Assembly: GCA_905183005.1 (NCBI GenBank)
Contig: CAJJDO010000115.1
Location: 256,105 to 320,104 of the forward strand
Source: Paramecium pentaurelia
Taxonomy: Eukaryota > Ciliophora > Oligohymenophorea > Peniculida > Parameciidae
Direction of reading: 5' to 3'
DNA length: 64,000 bases
The notes beneath the pieces were generated by a model. That model did no database searches. It had not been told where the DNA came from and was given only the letters and a program-made list of their open reading frames with translations. Position numbers and translations under genes: made by a program. Shown in pieces: positions 1 through 12,331 of this stretch (position 1 is its first letter; each line of letters begins with the position of its first letter).

Positions 1-39
1 ATATGACTAATTACAAAGCGAATATGAAATGATATTAAA

Positions 40-839
40 TCATTATGTTGTAGGCTCTTGACCTTTGACTAATTTGAAGAGCTTTGATACTTCACCGACT
101 TTGGAGAATTCAATACAGAATGCTTATAACTAAATGTTATATATTCTTACATCAGTGAGAATGTCTTTGGTAACAAATGCCTTTTATTTGAGCATCTACT
201 AAATAAATACGGAAACAAATCTAACCAATTTATTTTGTTATTATTTTTCCTATAATTCACAATTTTTGAATTACCTTAATGTTATTACAAAAGTCTATGC
301 AATAATTAATATATTGTGTAATATATTCTTATGGTAATTTGAGTTCACCAAATAATTGAGCAAATAATTCGAGTGTATTCTAAGTGACATCAATTTAGAT
401 GAAGACTTCTAAAAATCTAAAATATTTAATAAGTAAAATACTCTTCAAAGCCTTCTAAATTGCATATTTAAATCAATAAAAAATGTGCAATCTCTTTATT
501 TTTTTCAATAATGATAGGTAATCTTTGACAAGTGAATCCACAATTTTTAAGTAAATCTTTTTCATTAGAGAGATAATCAAATAATAGCTAAATGATAATA
601 TGTATTTAATATACTCTTTATTCTTCATCATTAATTTCAGTTGTACATGTTTTTTAGATGATCTCTTTTACTTGACTCAATTTATCTTGATTAATTTCAA
701 GAGTATAATTCCATTGTACATTCATTAAAAAAATATTGTCATTCCATAATGGATCAGATATCACAATATTTGGAATTGGTCTAAGGTAATCAGTCTGGTA
801 TTAAGCAAAATCAATATTAAGAGATTTTATTTTATCCAT
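40..839 (-). CDS. CNOT11: CNOT11-like CCR4-NOT complex subunit
   Basis: Reads as the conserved C-terminal domain of CNOT11, the CCR4-NOT deadenylase subunit that pairs with CNOT10. Visible landmarks are CGFTCQRLPIIIEKNKEIA (family: CGLTPxKLPDLVExNPxIA), then an EYITQYINYCIDFCNNIK segment, NKLVRFVSVFIQ and LQAFCIEFSKVGEVSKLFK at the C-terminus, all in family order. The joins need introns of 25 nt (417-441), 25 nt (250-274) and 21 nt (130-150); a 27-nt candidate at 588-614 keeps frame either way. The ATG at 839 lies only 27 bp past the stop of the upstream arrestin-like gene. The protein is about 240 residues, much shorter than animal CNOT11, so it is the core domain without the long N-terminal region. 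Family assignment is good; start is the first Met after the neighbour's stop. Confidence 0.85.
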
Positions 840-866
840 GTAAGTATATGAATTAATAATAAATAA

Positions 867-2086
867 TCATGTTGGTACAAATGACTATTGAACAGTTAGA
901 TTGGAAAATGCATTGACTGATACATTCATGATAGGTAAAAAATTCCATCCTTCCAAATTAATTTTCTAAGGTAATTGAGATTCCTGAATATTTATTGGGA
1001 TTTGGCAAATAACTGGAACTGACAACCAAGTTAAGAAGGCATCCTATTTGTGATTAAGATCATTTCAATACAGCAATAGCTTCCATTTACAAAAAGTATT
1101 AATTTCTAATAACATTAGTTTTAATAGTAGCTCTTAAATTTTTAGGTATTTCTAATGAAGCATTTTGTCTTTCTAATTTTTAACCAGAATTAACACCACC
1201 TAAATTCTATTGGAATACTTTAACATTTTCTATAATTCTTTCAATTTCATCATCATCAATAAATGTGAGTTTATTAATCAATCTAGCTTCTACTCTACTA
1301 ATTGATCTTTAAGAACGAGTATTATCTAATGTGTATTCTATTTGTATTTGTTCTCCAGGAATGAAATTATTTTTGTTTAATTTCAAAGATAACTCAACAG
1401 TTCCTCGATTTAAACATAAATATTAAACGATATTCCCTTCACATTATCTAAATTGTTCACATTCTGAAGACACTCTTCCATTAATAAAAACATCAGCACT
1501 TTCCATCATCAATGTACTAGCTTCATCAGGTAAATCAACTCTTAATGTTACTTTATAACCACATTTTGCTTATTTTAATCCTAATTTAAAGTTAAATAGA
1601 TACCATCTTCATTTTTATACTAAAAACTTGAAGACATATTATATTAAGTAGGAATACTAAATTAAAATTTATAATCTCCTGTTTTCACTTATCCAGTATA
1701 TAATTCTTATGTGTAAACAAAAGATTCATGTGTTCCATAATGTCTAATTACTCTATACATGATATCACCATTAAGCTCATATTTCTTTTAAGTTTGCTTT
1801 GGTTATCTAAATGGTGAATCTAGAGTCACTTATATTCTTTGAGCTTTCTCAACTAATTTTTCTGGAATCATTTAAGGATTACTTTGATCATAAGGTATCT
1901 TAAGATACAAATCTATATAATTACCTACTTTTTTTCAATTATCTTTGAATACATTTTGGTTTAAAAAGTCAAAACTATTTAAGCCTTTGGTATTTCTTCT
2001 GTTATTCTAATGTAACATTCTCCTCTGATTGGATCTCCTGCTAAAGTAACAGGATCAAAAAACTTAAATAAAACATTTCTATTCAT
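867..2086 (-). CDS. arrestin-domain (ARRDC/alpha-arrestin-like) protein
   Basis: About 390 codons, starting MNRNVLFKFFDPVTLAGDPI. The N-terminal half has the beta-sandwich signature of arrestin folds: an early GD.IRGECYIRI stretch, then HYGTHESFVY...GDYKFQFSIPTQ (the usual 'pG.h.fpFsf.lP' position). The second half has a C-lobe like 'L.L.NGTVELSLKLNKNNFIPGEQI', with the G..I.....L.N...R repeat typical of Arrestin_C. In other eukaryotes alpha-arrestins are adaptors linking membrane cargo to ubiquitin ligases; here the role is inferred only. A 28-nt intron lies near 1042-1069. PPxY motifs were not seen. It sits between the importin-like gene (25 bp upstream) and CNOT11 (27 bp downstream), all on the minus strand. 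Confidence 0.7.
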
Positions 2087-2111
2087 TAAACTAATTAAAG
2101 ATTTAATTTAA

Positions 2112-3638
2112 TCAATAATCATAGTCATATAACTCTTTAAACTCTTTAAATTCTTTAAGCTCTTTAAACTCATTAAACTCTTTTAGAAGCTGTTAAACTA
2201 AATTACTTATCTTTTCAACATTAGAATTATGGTTCAAATTCAAAAGTTTATTAGGAACATTCTTTTTTAAAAAGTATAAATAAACTTAGACTTCATATTC
2301 ACTTGATTAAAATTATTTCATTATTAATGCCAATGCTAATTTAATTTAATAAATATATTACTTTCTAAAGATAAAAATACTATATTATTATCAATGTCAT
2401 CTAAACCTTAAATTTCATAATCCAACAAACCAGAATCAATCATAATTATTAATTATTTCTTTGTACAAACAACTAAAAAGTTTTTAAATGCCTAATAGAT
2501 TTCTCTTCTAACATCTACAACATCATTTTCTAATAAATCAAATACAACATCTAATAATTTTTAATTTGAAATTATCTAATCTAAATTTAAATGAGAAGAA
2601 GCCATTAAATTATTAAATATCATGCTTCCATAAATTCTATAATATGTATATTATGTATTCTTAAGTAATTTATAGAGTGCATCCATTATTCCTAAATCCA
2701 ACATTTTAGCACATTCATCAAATTCTGATGTGAATGACAAATTTACTAAAATTGATAGAGACAATTTTGAGATATTTTTATCTTTATTAAAAATTAGGTT
2801 CATGATAGTTTACATTATTCTCATAGTCAAAATAAATTAAATATTCTAGATGTTTCTACTAGCATTCTCAAGTATCATTAAACCTTTTTCTTTTACTAAT
2901 TAATTAAAAAATATCAATTACAGTTATTATCTACACTTTCAATCAATTTTGAGGCAATTCTCAAAATAGCAATTACTTAATTATCATCATCAATACTCTT
3001 TGTAATACTTGCTAATATTCTTAGTGCCTTATCATTATTTCTATTCACTTATAAAGACTTTAAAACACTTTCAATTATATCATATTTCGAGAATTTTGGT
3101 GAATGCAATTCTACTAATTAATTTAAACCTCTTAATCCCTATTAACAATATTTACATTAATTTATACATTATCTTTCAATAAACTTGAATCAGAATCTAT
3201 CCAAGATTTGTAAATCTCACAAACTTAATCAAAATGTTCATTTACATAGATCCTTGACTTTTTCTACTTAACTAATTATCTAAAACAATTTGCTGCTTTT
3301 GTAGCAATCACAGAATATTTTGGATCAGAACCTAAACACATAGAATCAACCAATGTTTTGATTATTCTTAAATGTTCTGCCCATTCACAAAATTAAGATG
3401 GATCATTTATAGCAGTTGATTGAACATCATCTAAAATTGATACCATTATTTAATATTCTTCATCGTTCAATTCTTCAAATCTCATCAACTTATCCACTAT
3501 ATCAATTAATTATTCAATTGGATAATGTTTTACTGGGTTATTAACTAATCTCTTCAATTTAAATGTCTATTCTAAAGTTCTCTTTCTCAATTCTGAATGA
3601 AAGTTCTCTCTCATCTCTCGAAGTCTATTTGAACTCAT
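2112..3638 (-). CDS. ARM/HEAT-repeat protein, importin-alpha-like
   Basis: Starts MSSNRLREMRENFHSELRKR; this basic helix resembles the importin-beta-binding segment of importin alpha. It is followed by repeated helical units (for example LSILVNLSFTSEFDECAKM and LLDVVFDLLENDVVDVRREI), ending with a stretch like IMIDSGLLDYEIQGLDDID, similar to the last ARM repeats of karyopherin alpha. Introns of about 26-29 nt are needed in at least three places to keep frame. The C-terminus is odd: a K/E/F/L-rich tail made from an approximately 9-10 base direct repeat (2130-2180 on the plus strand reads as repeated ctctttaaa) ending in YDYDY. Importin alphas usually end in an acidic tail. The nuclear-import role is inferred from the fold; other ARM proteins remain possible. 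Confidence 0.6.
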
Positions 3639-4733
3639 TTTAGAAGAAAATTATTAAAAATTCTAATTTAGAAGGTTCTATAATTTACAATTAAAATTAA
3701 ATATATGCTCCTAAATATTTGATTTCTATTTAATATCCATTATATTATTAAACTAAAAGAGTCTTAATCTCTCTACATAAAATAACCTTACATTAAAAGG
3801 AAATTTTTATCTAAAAAAATAATAATTACATACAATTACAAATAAACTATAAATTTTATAACTAAAATAATTACTAAAATTTAAAGATCTAATTAAATTT
3901 ACACTAATATATCTATATTAACTAAATATAACTAATAAAGAATCATATCTTAGTAAATATGCCATTCTTAGACAAAAAGTCTATGTTTGTTTAAATTATT
4001 TATAACACAATCCTTTTTTATAAATTATCAATTATAATAAATTAATGACCTTCAAATTATCAAATTATTGTTACAATATAAAATTCACTTTAACTTAATT
4101 TTAGTGATAATCTAGAATTTATCAAAATAAATAATAGTTTAATATCAAATAATATTTGCTATTTTTAAACTTAAAAGATTAATCTAATTAATAGTTAAGC
4201 CATTATATTTAGTTAAATTTATTATATGCAGATTTTATTAATTAAAAATCCTATAATCTTGGGCTTATTGATAACAACAATAATAGAATAGTATATTCTA
4301 ATTTCCTCATAATAAAATAAAATTAGAAAATAGTTACTTAAAGTTAATTTTTCTGATTTTTTTATTAATAATTTAATTGTTCTATTAGATATCAAATATT
4401 TTTTTCTTTGAATTGTAATAATATTTTAAAAAATTCTATTTATTGGGATTAAATTATATGATTGTGACAATTTAGATTTCTATTTATATGTTAAATTTAC
4501 AAAATTAATATTTATTATAATTATTTAATACTTTTTATTAAGTTAGAATAGATGATAAATTATTAAATTAATATAATACTAAAATTATTTATTTTAAATC
4601 AATTAATACTCACTTTTATTTCTTATCTGATCCAATTATTAATTATCTCTATTGTTATTATTACATTTCTAAATTCTCAATCTTTACAACTAAATCATTT
4701 AATATCTACATTATTGTCTATTATTTTTCTTAT
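3639..4733. other. AT-rich gap without a convincing gene
   Basis: About 1.1 kb, much poorer in G+C than neighbouring genes, with frequent TGA in all frames read and no recognisable protein segment. It lies between the start of the importin-like gene (minus) and the 3' end of a small coiled-coil gene (minus), so it must hold the importin-like promoter close to 3640. Nothing else seen. Confidence 0.6.
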
Positions 4734-5346
4734 TCACATATTTATATATAAAATACAATTGTAATTTCGTTAGAATTATTTTAATTACTCATCAATTTCT
4801 AATTTCAATGATTCCTAATCCTTTTTAATACTTATTTCCCACTCTTACTTTAATTTATATTAACTATAATACTCTCATTACTTGGTCCTTCTTATCTCAA
4901 TTATTTTAATTAAGCCCTAAAATAATGAACAAAAATAAGCTTACTGATGCTCCAATAACATATTTATTTAAACATCATGCTTATTCAAAGTCCTTTGTAC
5001 TTAATCTTCCACTTTTTCTTTATCTACTGCTGAATATGTTCTCTAATGTGTTGATCTAATTGTTTATCTCAATTTCAAAATCTCATTCTCTACTTGATTT
5101 TTCATCTATTATAATTATATTATATGTCTTTACATTAGATATAAAACGCTCTGTCATTTTAGTAATCAATTCCACAAGTAATTTTTGAACTTATTCAATC
5201 AATTATTCCCTTTCTAAAACATTCTAAATCTATTCAACCATTTATGATTGTTTATCTCTTTTTCCTAAATACTAACATTTCATATAAATATATACAGAAT
5301 CTACTGCTATTTGTACTTTCTTTTAAAATTCTGTGTCTTCGTTCAT
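4734..5346 (-). CDS. small coiled-coil protein, unknown function
   Basis: Starts MNEDTEFQKKVQIAVDSVYI and runs as a largely helical, Gln/Glu/Lys-rich protein of about 175 residues (LEREQLIEQVQKLLVEL, then NEILKLRQTIRSTHQRTYSA, EHQAQLKQLRQEGPSNES, ESLKLEIDEQLKQFQRN). Three short introns (28, 28 and about 23 nt) restore one continuous frame; the third uses a GT without the usual GTA and is the least certain. No domain recognised. It is head to head with the gene at 5379, with only 32 bp between the two ATGs, so the two probably share a promoter. Confidence 0.6.
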
Positions 5347-5378
5347 AAATTAATATTAATATATTTTAATATTAAAAG
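5347..5378. promoter_or_regulatory. 32-bp bidirectional promoter gap
   Basis: Only 32 bp, almost purely A and T (TAATATTAATAT and similar), separate the start codons of two divergent genes at 5346 (minus) and 5379 (plus). Promoter function is inferred from geometry only. Confidence 0.4.
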
Positions 5379-5870
5379 ATGGGAGCCTGTTCTGGCAAAT
5401 AACTACCTAAAAAATAGGTTTCTGAACCTAAACCGATTGTGTAAATTCAATCACAAAAGTAAAATTTTCTTGCAATTTGGAATGAACTAAATTCATGTCT
5501 TAATCTTGTTGATAAAAATGTCGATAATGAAAAAACCATTGCCAAGCTCAAAACTCTATTTCAAACTAAAGGAACTATAGAAGAAATGATTGTAAATTAA
5601 AGTAAAAGAGGAGGCAGAAATGTAAATTAAGATCCTTTATAAGACACTGCTTTCTAATATAATCTTTATTTATAAGTAGATAAAATAAATAGAATTCTTT
5701 CCGATTATCTACTTATTGATAGAGCCTTTGAAGTTAAAAATAATCAACTTTTTGATAAATTGTAATAATGTGTTGATAAAATTGAATAATATCGATAATC
5801 AATAAAGACAAAGCAAGGAATCTGGAAATAAAATCAAAGTACAAACTTTAGTAATACCAATGTGTATTGA
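5379..5870 (+). CDS. small MGACS-start protein, probably lipid-anchored
   Basis: An intronless 163-residue protein starting MGACSGKQLPKKQVSEPKPI. MG at positions 1-2, Cys4 and Ser5 fit an N-myristoylation signal with a neighbouring palmitoylation site. The rest is helical and Gln/Lys-rich (AIWNELNSCLNLVDKNVD, DYLLIDRAFEVKNNQLFD) with no known domain. Ends at TGA 5868-5870. Three other small MG(C/N)-start proteins occur in this window (13774, 53464, 53964). Its divergent partner at 4734-5346 is a coiled-coil protein. The lipid-anchor claim comes from the motif alone. Confidence 0.7.
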
Positions 5871-6267
5871 ACAACAATATATTTAATTAATTAATGATTA
5901 CAAAATTAGATTTTATTATATTACTTAATATAATACTAAAATTTGAGTAAATCATTATTCTAGATTCTTTAAAATATATAGAAATATTTTAATAATTAAA
6001 ATATATTTTAAGATTCCTTTTATAAATATGGTATTTTCTTTATAAAAAATCTAATCCAAATATAATACAATATATAGATTATAGTATTTTTGTTCTTGTT
6101 ATTATAAAATCATATATTTAATATTTTATACTGGAAAATACATAATAAATATATATTTTATTTATGGTGAAAGTGACAAGTAATAATTCTTAATTAATGG
6201 TATTAAACCAAGATAAATAATTTTCCTAGATGCTCCATTTAATAATTATATAATTTTAATCTAATCA
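5871..6267. other. AT-rich spacer
   Basis: Very AT-rich, with runs such as tatatttaa. Near 6160-6267 an open frame (GESDKQQFLINGIKPRQ) leads into the ORF that starts at 6268, so a 5' exon of that gene could lie here, but no Met or splice site fixes it. Confidence 0.4.
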
Positions 6268-6810
6268 ATGTAACATTATGCCTATAAGAGCAAGTTTCTA
6301 AAGTTTTATACTATTCGAATAATTTAAATTTGTGAATAACAAACTTTAAAGATTGGATTGAAATAAATAAGAGAGCATTCTAATAGGCAATCTAAAATTA
6401 ATAAAAAAAATAAGAATAATAAATCAAAAGAATAGGTATATCGAGGTGAAATCTATATATCTACAAGAAAATATATTCAGATACTTTCTTAATTTCCAAA
6501 ATTAACGTAAAATATTAATTTGTCTGACCATTTAAAAAAAAAAATAGGATCTAATTCTCAGATTACAACTAATGTTAAGGAAAAAATATCATTTATAATT
6601 GAAAAAAAGAACTAAGAACAAGAAATCTTATATAAAAAAGGTTTATAAAATCTCAAAAATCATCGATCTATTAGAGGTGGAATTTAAATCATTAATAGTA
6701 TTACATTGGTCGCAATCCAAAAATCAATAATTGAAATTAAAGTATTAATGATAATTGCAATGACTGCACTTATTGTTACTGTTTTTCTTAGATTAATTAA
6801 GTTAAGGTGA
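6268..6810 (+). CDS. possible protein with C-terminal membrane segment
   Basis: A 180-codon frame from MQHYAYKSKFLKFYTIRIIQ to TGA at 6808. It is basic and Asn/Lys-rich in the middle (RQSKINKKNKNNKSKEQ) and ends in one hydrophobic helix (KVLMIIAMTALIVTVFLRLI). With one stop codon and high A+T, a chance frame of this length is possible. What favours a real gene is the higher G+C than the flanks and the placement of the membrane helix. The frame is open further upstream to about 6100 without an ATG. No homology recognised. Confidence 0.35.
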
Positions 6811-8101
6811 ATAATATTTATTTTTAATAGAATCAGCATATTAAAAATTATTTATTATTAAAATCTGTATCATTTTTATTCTAAATTCAGCATTTCATTT
6901 AATTCATATTTTTTTTATATAAATATCAATAAAATTAAATATACTTATGTCTTTTAGTATGGTTAATTAATAATAGCAAAAAGATTATATATTTAAATAA
7001 TTCAATCTAAAAATATTTATATTTGCAAAAGGAAAATGTGTCTATAGATTTCTGGCTTGGTATTATTTCTTATTTCTTTTATTTTTTTTGAAATTAAACA
7101 TAATGCATTTTAATTTATTATAAGAATAAATTATTAATACTAATTTTTATCTTTCACCTTGAAATTTGAAATTTCTTCAGATATTAAATTATAAATATTT
7201 TAGGCATTCTCAATCACTTTCTTTAAAAATTAATTGTAATTAGCAAAATTTGTTTAAAATTAAAAAGTGTGGATTATTTGAATTAACTAATAATTAATAA
7301 ATATATTTAAATTAAGCAAAATACTCATGTTCTATTTCATTTCCACTTTTTTTTTTTAATATTAAAAATGTATAATTGTAGTATTTTATATATATTCAAT
7401 CCAAAGTTTGGTAATCTGAAAGAATTCTATATATATAATGATTCACTCAAGATTATTCTTTCTTTAAACTTTTAAATAAATATGAATTGTTTAAATAATT
7501 TTATTATCAAGCTTTATTTCTTATCTTAAATTATTATTCATACATTATAAATTTAATTATAAATATTTCTTGATATATCAATACTCATTTAATTAATTAA
7601 TATATATTAAAATAAATAATTATAGAGATGGTTTTATAAAGATACCTTATTATAACTTGAATATCAATCATTTTCATAACTAAATCAATATTAAAAAATG
7701 ATCCCCATTCACAATTATAGATATATAAATTTGATCACAACTACTAATAATTATTTAGATTCCATAGATTTCCTATTTCTAAATCTCCTAAACTTAAATA
7801 CAGAATTTATTATTCTTCTAATTAATCTTTAAATTAATAGTTGAAGTAAATAATTCTGTATTAACATCAAAACTCTAATATTATTATAATAACTTTAATC
7901 TCTTTATATAGGTTTCCATCTTTAAAATTTTATTTATTCTTATCCAACTCTAATTTTGTTCTTACGATATTATTATAAAAATAAATAATTATATTTCTCT
8001 TTTATTTAATAATTAAATTAATGCAACCATTTTAACATTCTAGAGATGATTACCTCAATAAATAAGTCAATAAACTTTTAACAAAGGCTTCAAATATTCA
8101 T
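6811..8101. other. AT-rich gap, possible decayed coding patch
   Basis: About 1.3 kb, mostly extremely AT-rich with homopolymer runs. Between roughly 7680 and 7990 the minus strand has short protein-like pieces in more than one frame (for example RTKLELDKNKQNFKDGN and FDVNTELFTSTINLKIN) separated by TGA. They could be a gene relic or chance. The last part should contain the promoter of the gene at 8102. Confidence 0.4.
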
Positions 8102-9688
8102 ATGAAAACCTGTGAAGTCAAGGTTCCAACAAGGAGAAATAGCATGATTGAATCATATATTTTAACTAATGACATATAACAATAGAGTGATGGAATTAGA
8201 AAATAGAAAATAGATAAGAATAGATCATGCAGCAATTTATAAGATTATTAAGAAGAATCCAATAGCACATTCAAATAATTATAATTTTCTTAACTCTCTA
8301 TTATGAATAAGAATACTAAATTAATTATGCTTAGGGTTGAAAATAAGTTAAAGAACTTTAGGTTTGCTAAAGAGAATGATAATACCATTAGTACATCCAC
8401 AATAGCTAAAATGCAATCTTTTTGTTTAGATAATTAATGCTTTGATTTTTATAGTTGTACCGATCTCTTACTTCTTAAGTATCTTATTTATTTACTTCTC
8501 CAAGAAATAAATTCATTAAATTAAAACTATTCAGATTAATAACTTCTACTTTCTCAAAAATGTGTGAACAAAGACACAATTGAAACCCTGTAATATAATG
8601 TTGATGATTTAAAAAACAAGAAACACAGAAATTCCATTGAAAATTTAGACAAGTAAATTAATAAGATGCAAAGATTAATTGGTGAATAATTATCATTACC
8701 TAATTATGATATGTTCACAACACCTTAATCAAATATCAAGAAAAGTGAATTTGTATTTCAACCATCCAGTAATACTTAAAAAATAAAATGTGATTAGTCG
8801 TAATCCTCATTTAATACTTAAAAAATGATATAATTTTAAATTGATGAATTAAAAATGAAAAATTAAACTATTACAAAATTAACTTCTAGGATTAATAACC
8901 TAGAAGAAGAATTAAAATTTGTTAATAATTAAATATCTGATACTAATCTAAATTTATAAATCTCATAAAACTCTTTAACAGTTAAAGATCAAGAAGTAAT
9001 TTAATATCTAAATAGATTAGCTTAAAGATCTAATAAAGAAAAATGAAAAATTAGTAGAAACAACTAATTAAACAATTTAAGAAAAAGATAGATTATAAGA
9101 CTAATATAAATCAGTAAAGAATGATTATGAATTACTATAGACTAAATATAATGAACTGTAAATATATAAATTTAATTTAGATAAAAGACTAATTAAAGTA
9201 TTTTGAAGGAAAGTTAAATATAGAAAAAATCATTAAACCATACTGTTGAATCATCTTAATAGTAAATGAAAAAAGAAGAATAAAAATTATAAAAAGAATT
9301 GCTTGATAAAAATAAACTGATAGTAAATATAAATTGAATAAACTAGAGATTATTGTCTGAGGATGGTAAGATTTTAGGTTAATACTTAAAAGATATCTCT
9401 TATAAAATATAATAAATTCCTACTGATTAGATTCCTTAAAATCTGTAAATGCTTTAAAGAGAATTATACTTAAATGAATGTTTAGTAAACACTAAATTAA
9501 ATAATATGCATCTTGCTTAAATAGATTTAGTGAAATTTAATAATGTTAATAATGAAGATAAAAAATCAAGAAAATTTATGAATTGTCATAATTAATTGAT
9601 AGATTAAATGAAATCATTTTAAATTCATTCTGATTTGATGGCAATGATGGTAATCTAAAGTGAAATTATTGAAAAGTTTATGTATTGA
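8102..9688 (+). CDS. coiled-coil protein, unknown function
   Basis: Starts MKTCEVKVPTRRNSMIESYI, then long helical Gln/Asn/Lys/Glu-rich stretches with heptad character (KDRLQDQYKSVKNDYELLQT, QQMKKEEQKLQKELLDKNKL) and a more folded end (IHSDLMAMMVIQSEIIEKFM). What first looks like a frameshift near 9040 disappears with a 25-nt intron (gtaatttaata...gattag). A 26-nt intron and a 24-nt intron join the later exons. In total about 500 residues. Coiled-coil proteins like this are common ciliate basal-body or cytoskeletal parts, but nothing here proves that role. The ATG is the first Met in frame after an upstream AT-rich gap. Confidence 0.65.
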
Positions 9689-10741
9689 AAATATTTTACA
9701 AAATCTAATTTAATTTGTTAATATTATAATAATTTTTGTCTCAATTTAAAATAAATTAATTTTTTTAATTATTTAAGAAGAATCTCATAAATTTAATGAT
9801 TATTTATAATTATATATGATTAGAATTATTATTTTTAGGAAATTTAATTTAAAATATTAATATTTTATTCTCAATACTACTTTGAAATTAAACTTAGACT
9901 GAAATCTAATCTTTAATAGTTAAACTAAAAATTAAATAATGATTAAATTGCGATCTGAATATATTTAAATTAAATTTAATTATATATCATTACAAAAAAA
10001 TATAATCTTTTTTATTGGAGATAATTAAATTTTATTTAAAAATAGAATCATCCAAATTGTTTAAGTGTTAAATTAATTAAAATTAAATTTAATTATAAAA
10101 ATTATCGTAAGTAATCAAATTCATAACTAGAATCAAAGCCAATTTAACCCTTTATCTCATTTTATTTAATAATAGTTATCAATGTTAAGAATTAATATTA
10201 AGAGAAATAAAAATAAACACCTCTTTTATCAATATAAGTGTTGATTATTTCAGGGTATACAATTTATTTGTAAAATATTAAATTAATAGAATCAATTAAT
10301 GATGATATATATGAGTTTAAAACAGAGTTAAATTAAATAATTCATGATATTTTTTAAGAACATGTAATATTATAGCTATATAATTGTATTTACTGAAATT
10401 TAATCATTCTATTTGGTAAAAAATTAATTCACAAATTTATATTTAAATTTAATCTTTTTTTTTCCTTAAATTAAGAGGTGATTATTATCCTTTACAATAT
10501 AAGATGGAATAAATACACAAACACTAAAATAAAAATATTCTTGGCTTTTCTATAATTTAACAAAAATGAAATTCTTAAAATTATAATTTTCATCCTTTAT
10601 TCAAGTCCACTGTTTCATTTAATTTAAACCTTTCATACTTCAATTTGAATTTATTTATTCTTAAAATATAGATAAGTTTAAATATTACTCTTTAATTAAT
10701 AATTGATGATCTATAAATTTATATTTGTTTTAAGGAGAAAT
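9689..10741. other. AT-rich gap; 3' extension frame at 10640-10741
   Basis: About 1 kb of AT-rich sequence with no convincing gene. The last 100 bases (10640-10741) continue the frame of the minus-strand gene at 10742 beyond its TGA with protein-like residues (SPQNKYKFIDHQLLIKEQ), so that gene may have been longer. Confidence 0.45.
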
Positions 10742-11386
10742 TCAAATATTATAATCATATTTAGTAAGGAAATCCTTATTATTAAAAATATCTAATTTAA
10801 GTTGATAATATTTATTGATAATCTTATTATATTAATCACTAGATCTGTTAATTGATAATGATTCTCGTAGAGCTTTTATTCTCAATCATTTGGATTACTG
10901 AATTAATCTTAAATATTTATCCTAAATAACGAATGTTAATATTGTCCTTTGAAAATTTAATTCTAAAAAGAGATAATAATTATTTCTACATATTTAAATA
11001 TATATATCTATATTTACATTCTTTTATGTCTCATTTAAGAATTTAGGGAAATAGTTAAATTTGAAGCCTTAACAGATTTAATAAGCTTATACAATATTTA
11101 TTCATAGCATTTGATTTCATTATTATGTTCTTAATTATACTTCTCATATTATTCTATTAATCTATGATATACATATATTTTGCAGTAGATTTTCAAGCTT
11201 AATAGAAATTTTCTGATAAGAACCTAATTAATGTAATTTCATCAACATCATCAAATTATCTAATGAATATACTAATTAATTTAATGTAATCTCCAATTGT
11301 AAGAAGTTTTTTCCAATTACAAATATATCCATATTTGTTGGTTTGTTGAAATTTTAATTATATTTAGTTTAATCTTCATTATCCAT
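10742..11386 (-). CDS. hypothetical helical protein
   Basis: Starts MDNEDQTKYNQNFNKPTNMD and runs through helical segments (LQLEITLNQLVYSLDNLMML, YQKISIKLENLLQN, QYEKYNQEHNNEIKCYEQIL, LRESLSINRSSDQYNKIINK). Introns of about 19, 32 and 18 nt are needed; the 18- and 19-nt ones are at the short end for Paramecium, so the exon joints are tentative. TGA at 10742-10744 is followed in frame by 33 more protein-like codons, so the present stop may be a recent nonsense change. No family recognised. Confidence 0.5.
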
Positions 11387-12331
11387 TAAAATTGGATGCT
11401 TCAATTTTGATATTTCAAATTAATTGTCTATGTTTTAAAATAAATTACTTAATTTTTAGTTGTTAAACTGAAATAAAAGATTAAATAAATAGTATATAAA
11501 TCTATTCTTAAGATTCTCAAAAATAATTTAAATTTGCATTTTTAATACCATTTGAAAGTATTGGCAAAATAAATAATAAATGATTTTGATTAGGATTTGC
11601 TATTTTTAGATTACAAAAGCTAATATTTAGATTAATGGTTGGAGGTCTTGTTAATATATTTAAAAATACAACAAAAATAAATACATTAATGTATCCGAAA
11701 TCTTATTGTATTAATTAATATTAAATTGAATTCAATTTGAGAGTTCACAAGAACTTTATAATTATTAAAGCAAAATTAGTAACAAAAGTTTCTTCGGTTG
11801 ACTATCTCTTTGAAAAGTTAATCTAATCTGGCATAAACATAAAGTGAGATGATATTTAAAAATTAAATTCTCATTTAATACATTATATCATTGATATTCT
11901 TCAGAAATTTATATTCTTGATTTAAAATCCAATTAAAATAGTTTGTGGTTGAGAAAATTTAGATTCTATTTTAAATTGTATTAGAAATTGACACCTAAAT
12001 TCCAATAATAAGTAGGTTCTAATAGCATAATACTACTACTATTTAATATAGATTATGTCCCTTTGTTATTGGTATTATATCCAAAATAGTTAAAAGAATT
12101 ATTTAGATTTTAATTATTAAATAGATATTATATTCTATAAAGTTTTGAAAACAATTAAAGAAATATACTTAAATATTTCAAATGATGTTGAGACAATCTT
12201 AATATAGTGAATGATTAGCATTATGGTTTAGGATTGATTCTCAACAACATTTTAGATCATTAAAGACCAGTGAATTTAAAGAATAAATTATCAGAATCAA
12301 TTTTAATAGAATTCACATTCAGTATCATATT
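11387..12331. other. intergenic region with one weak short ORF
   Basis: Holds an open plus-strand frame of 70 codons at 11635-11847 (MVGGLVNIFKNTTKINTLMY...), which could be a small gene, an exon or chance. The rest is AT-rich and broken by TGA in the frames read. It lies between two minus-strand genes. Confidence 0.35.

Noticed and set aside
62..514. Open plus-strand frame that reads like a protein C-terminus
   Set aside because: The opposite strand encodes the CNOT11 C-terminal domain with conserved residues and consistent introns, so this is a shadow frame.
9000..9060. Apparent frameshift in the coiled-coil gene
   Set aside because: A 25-nt GTA...TAG intron restores one frame with good coiled-coil sequence on both sides.
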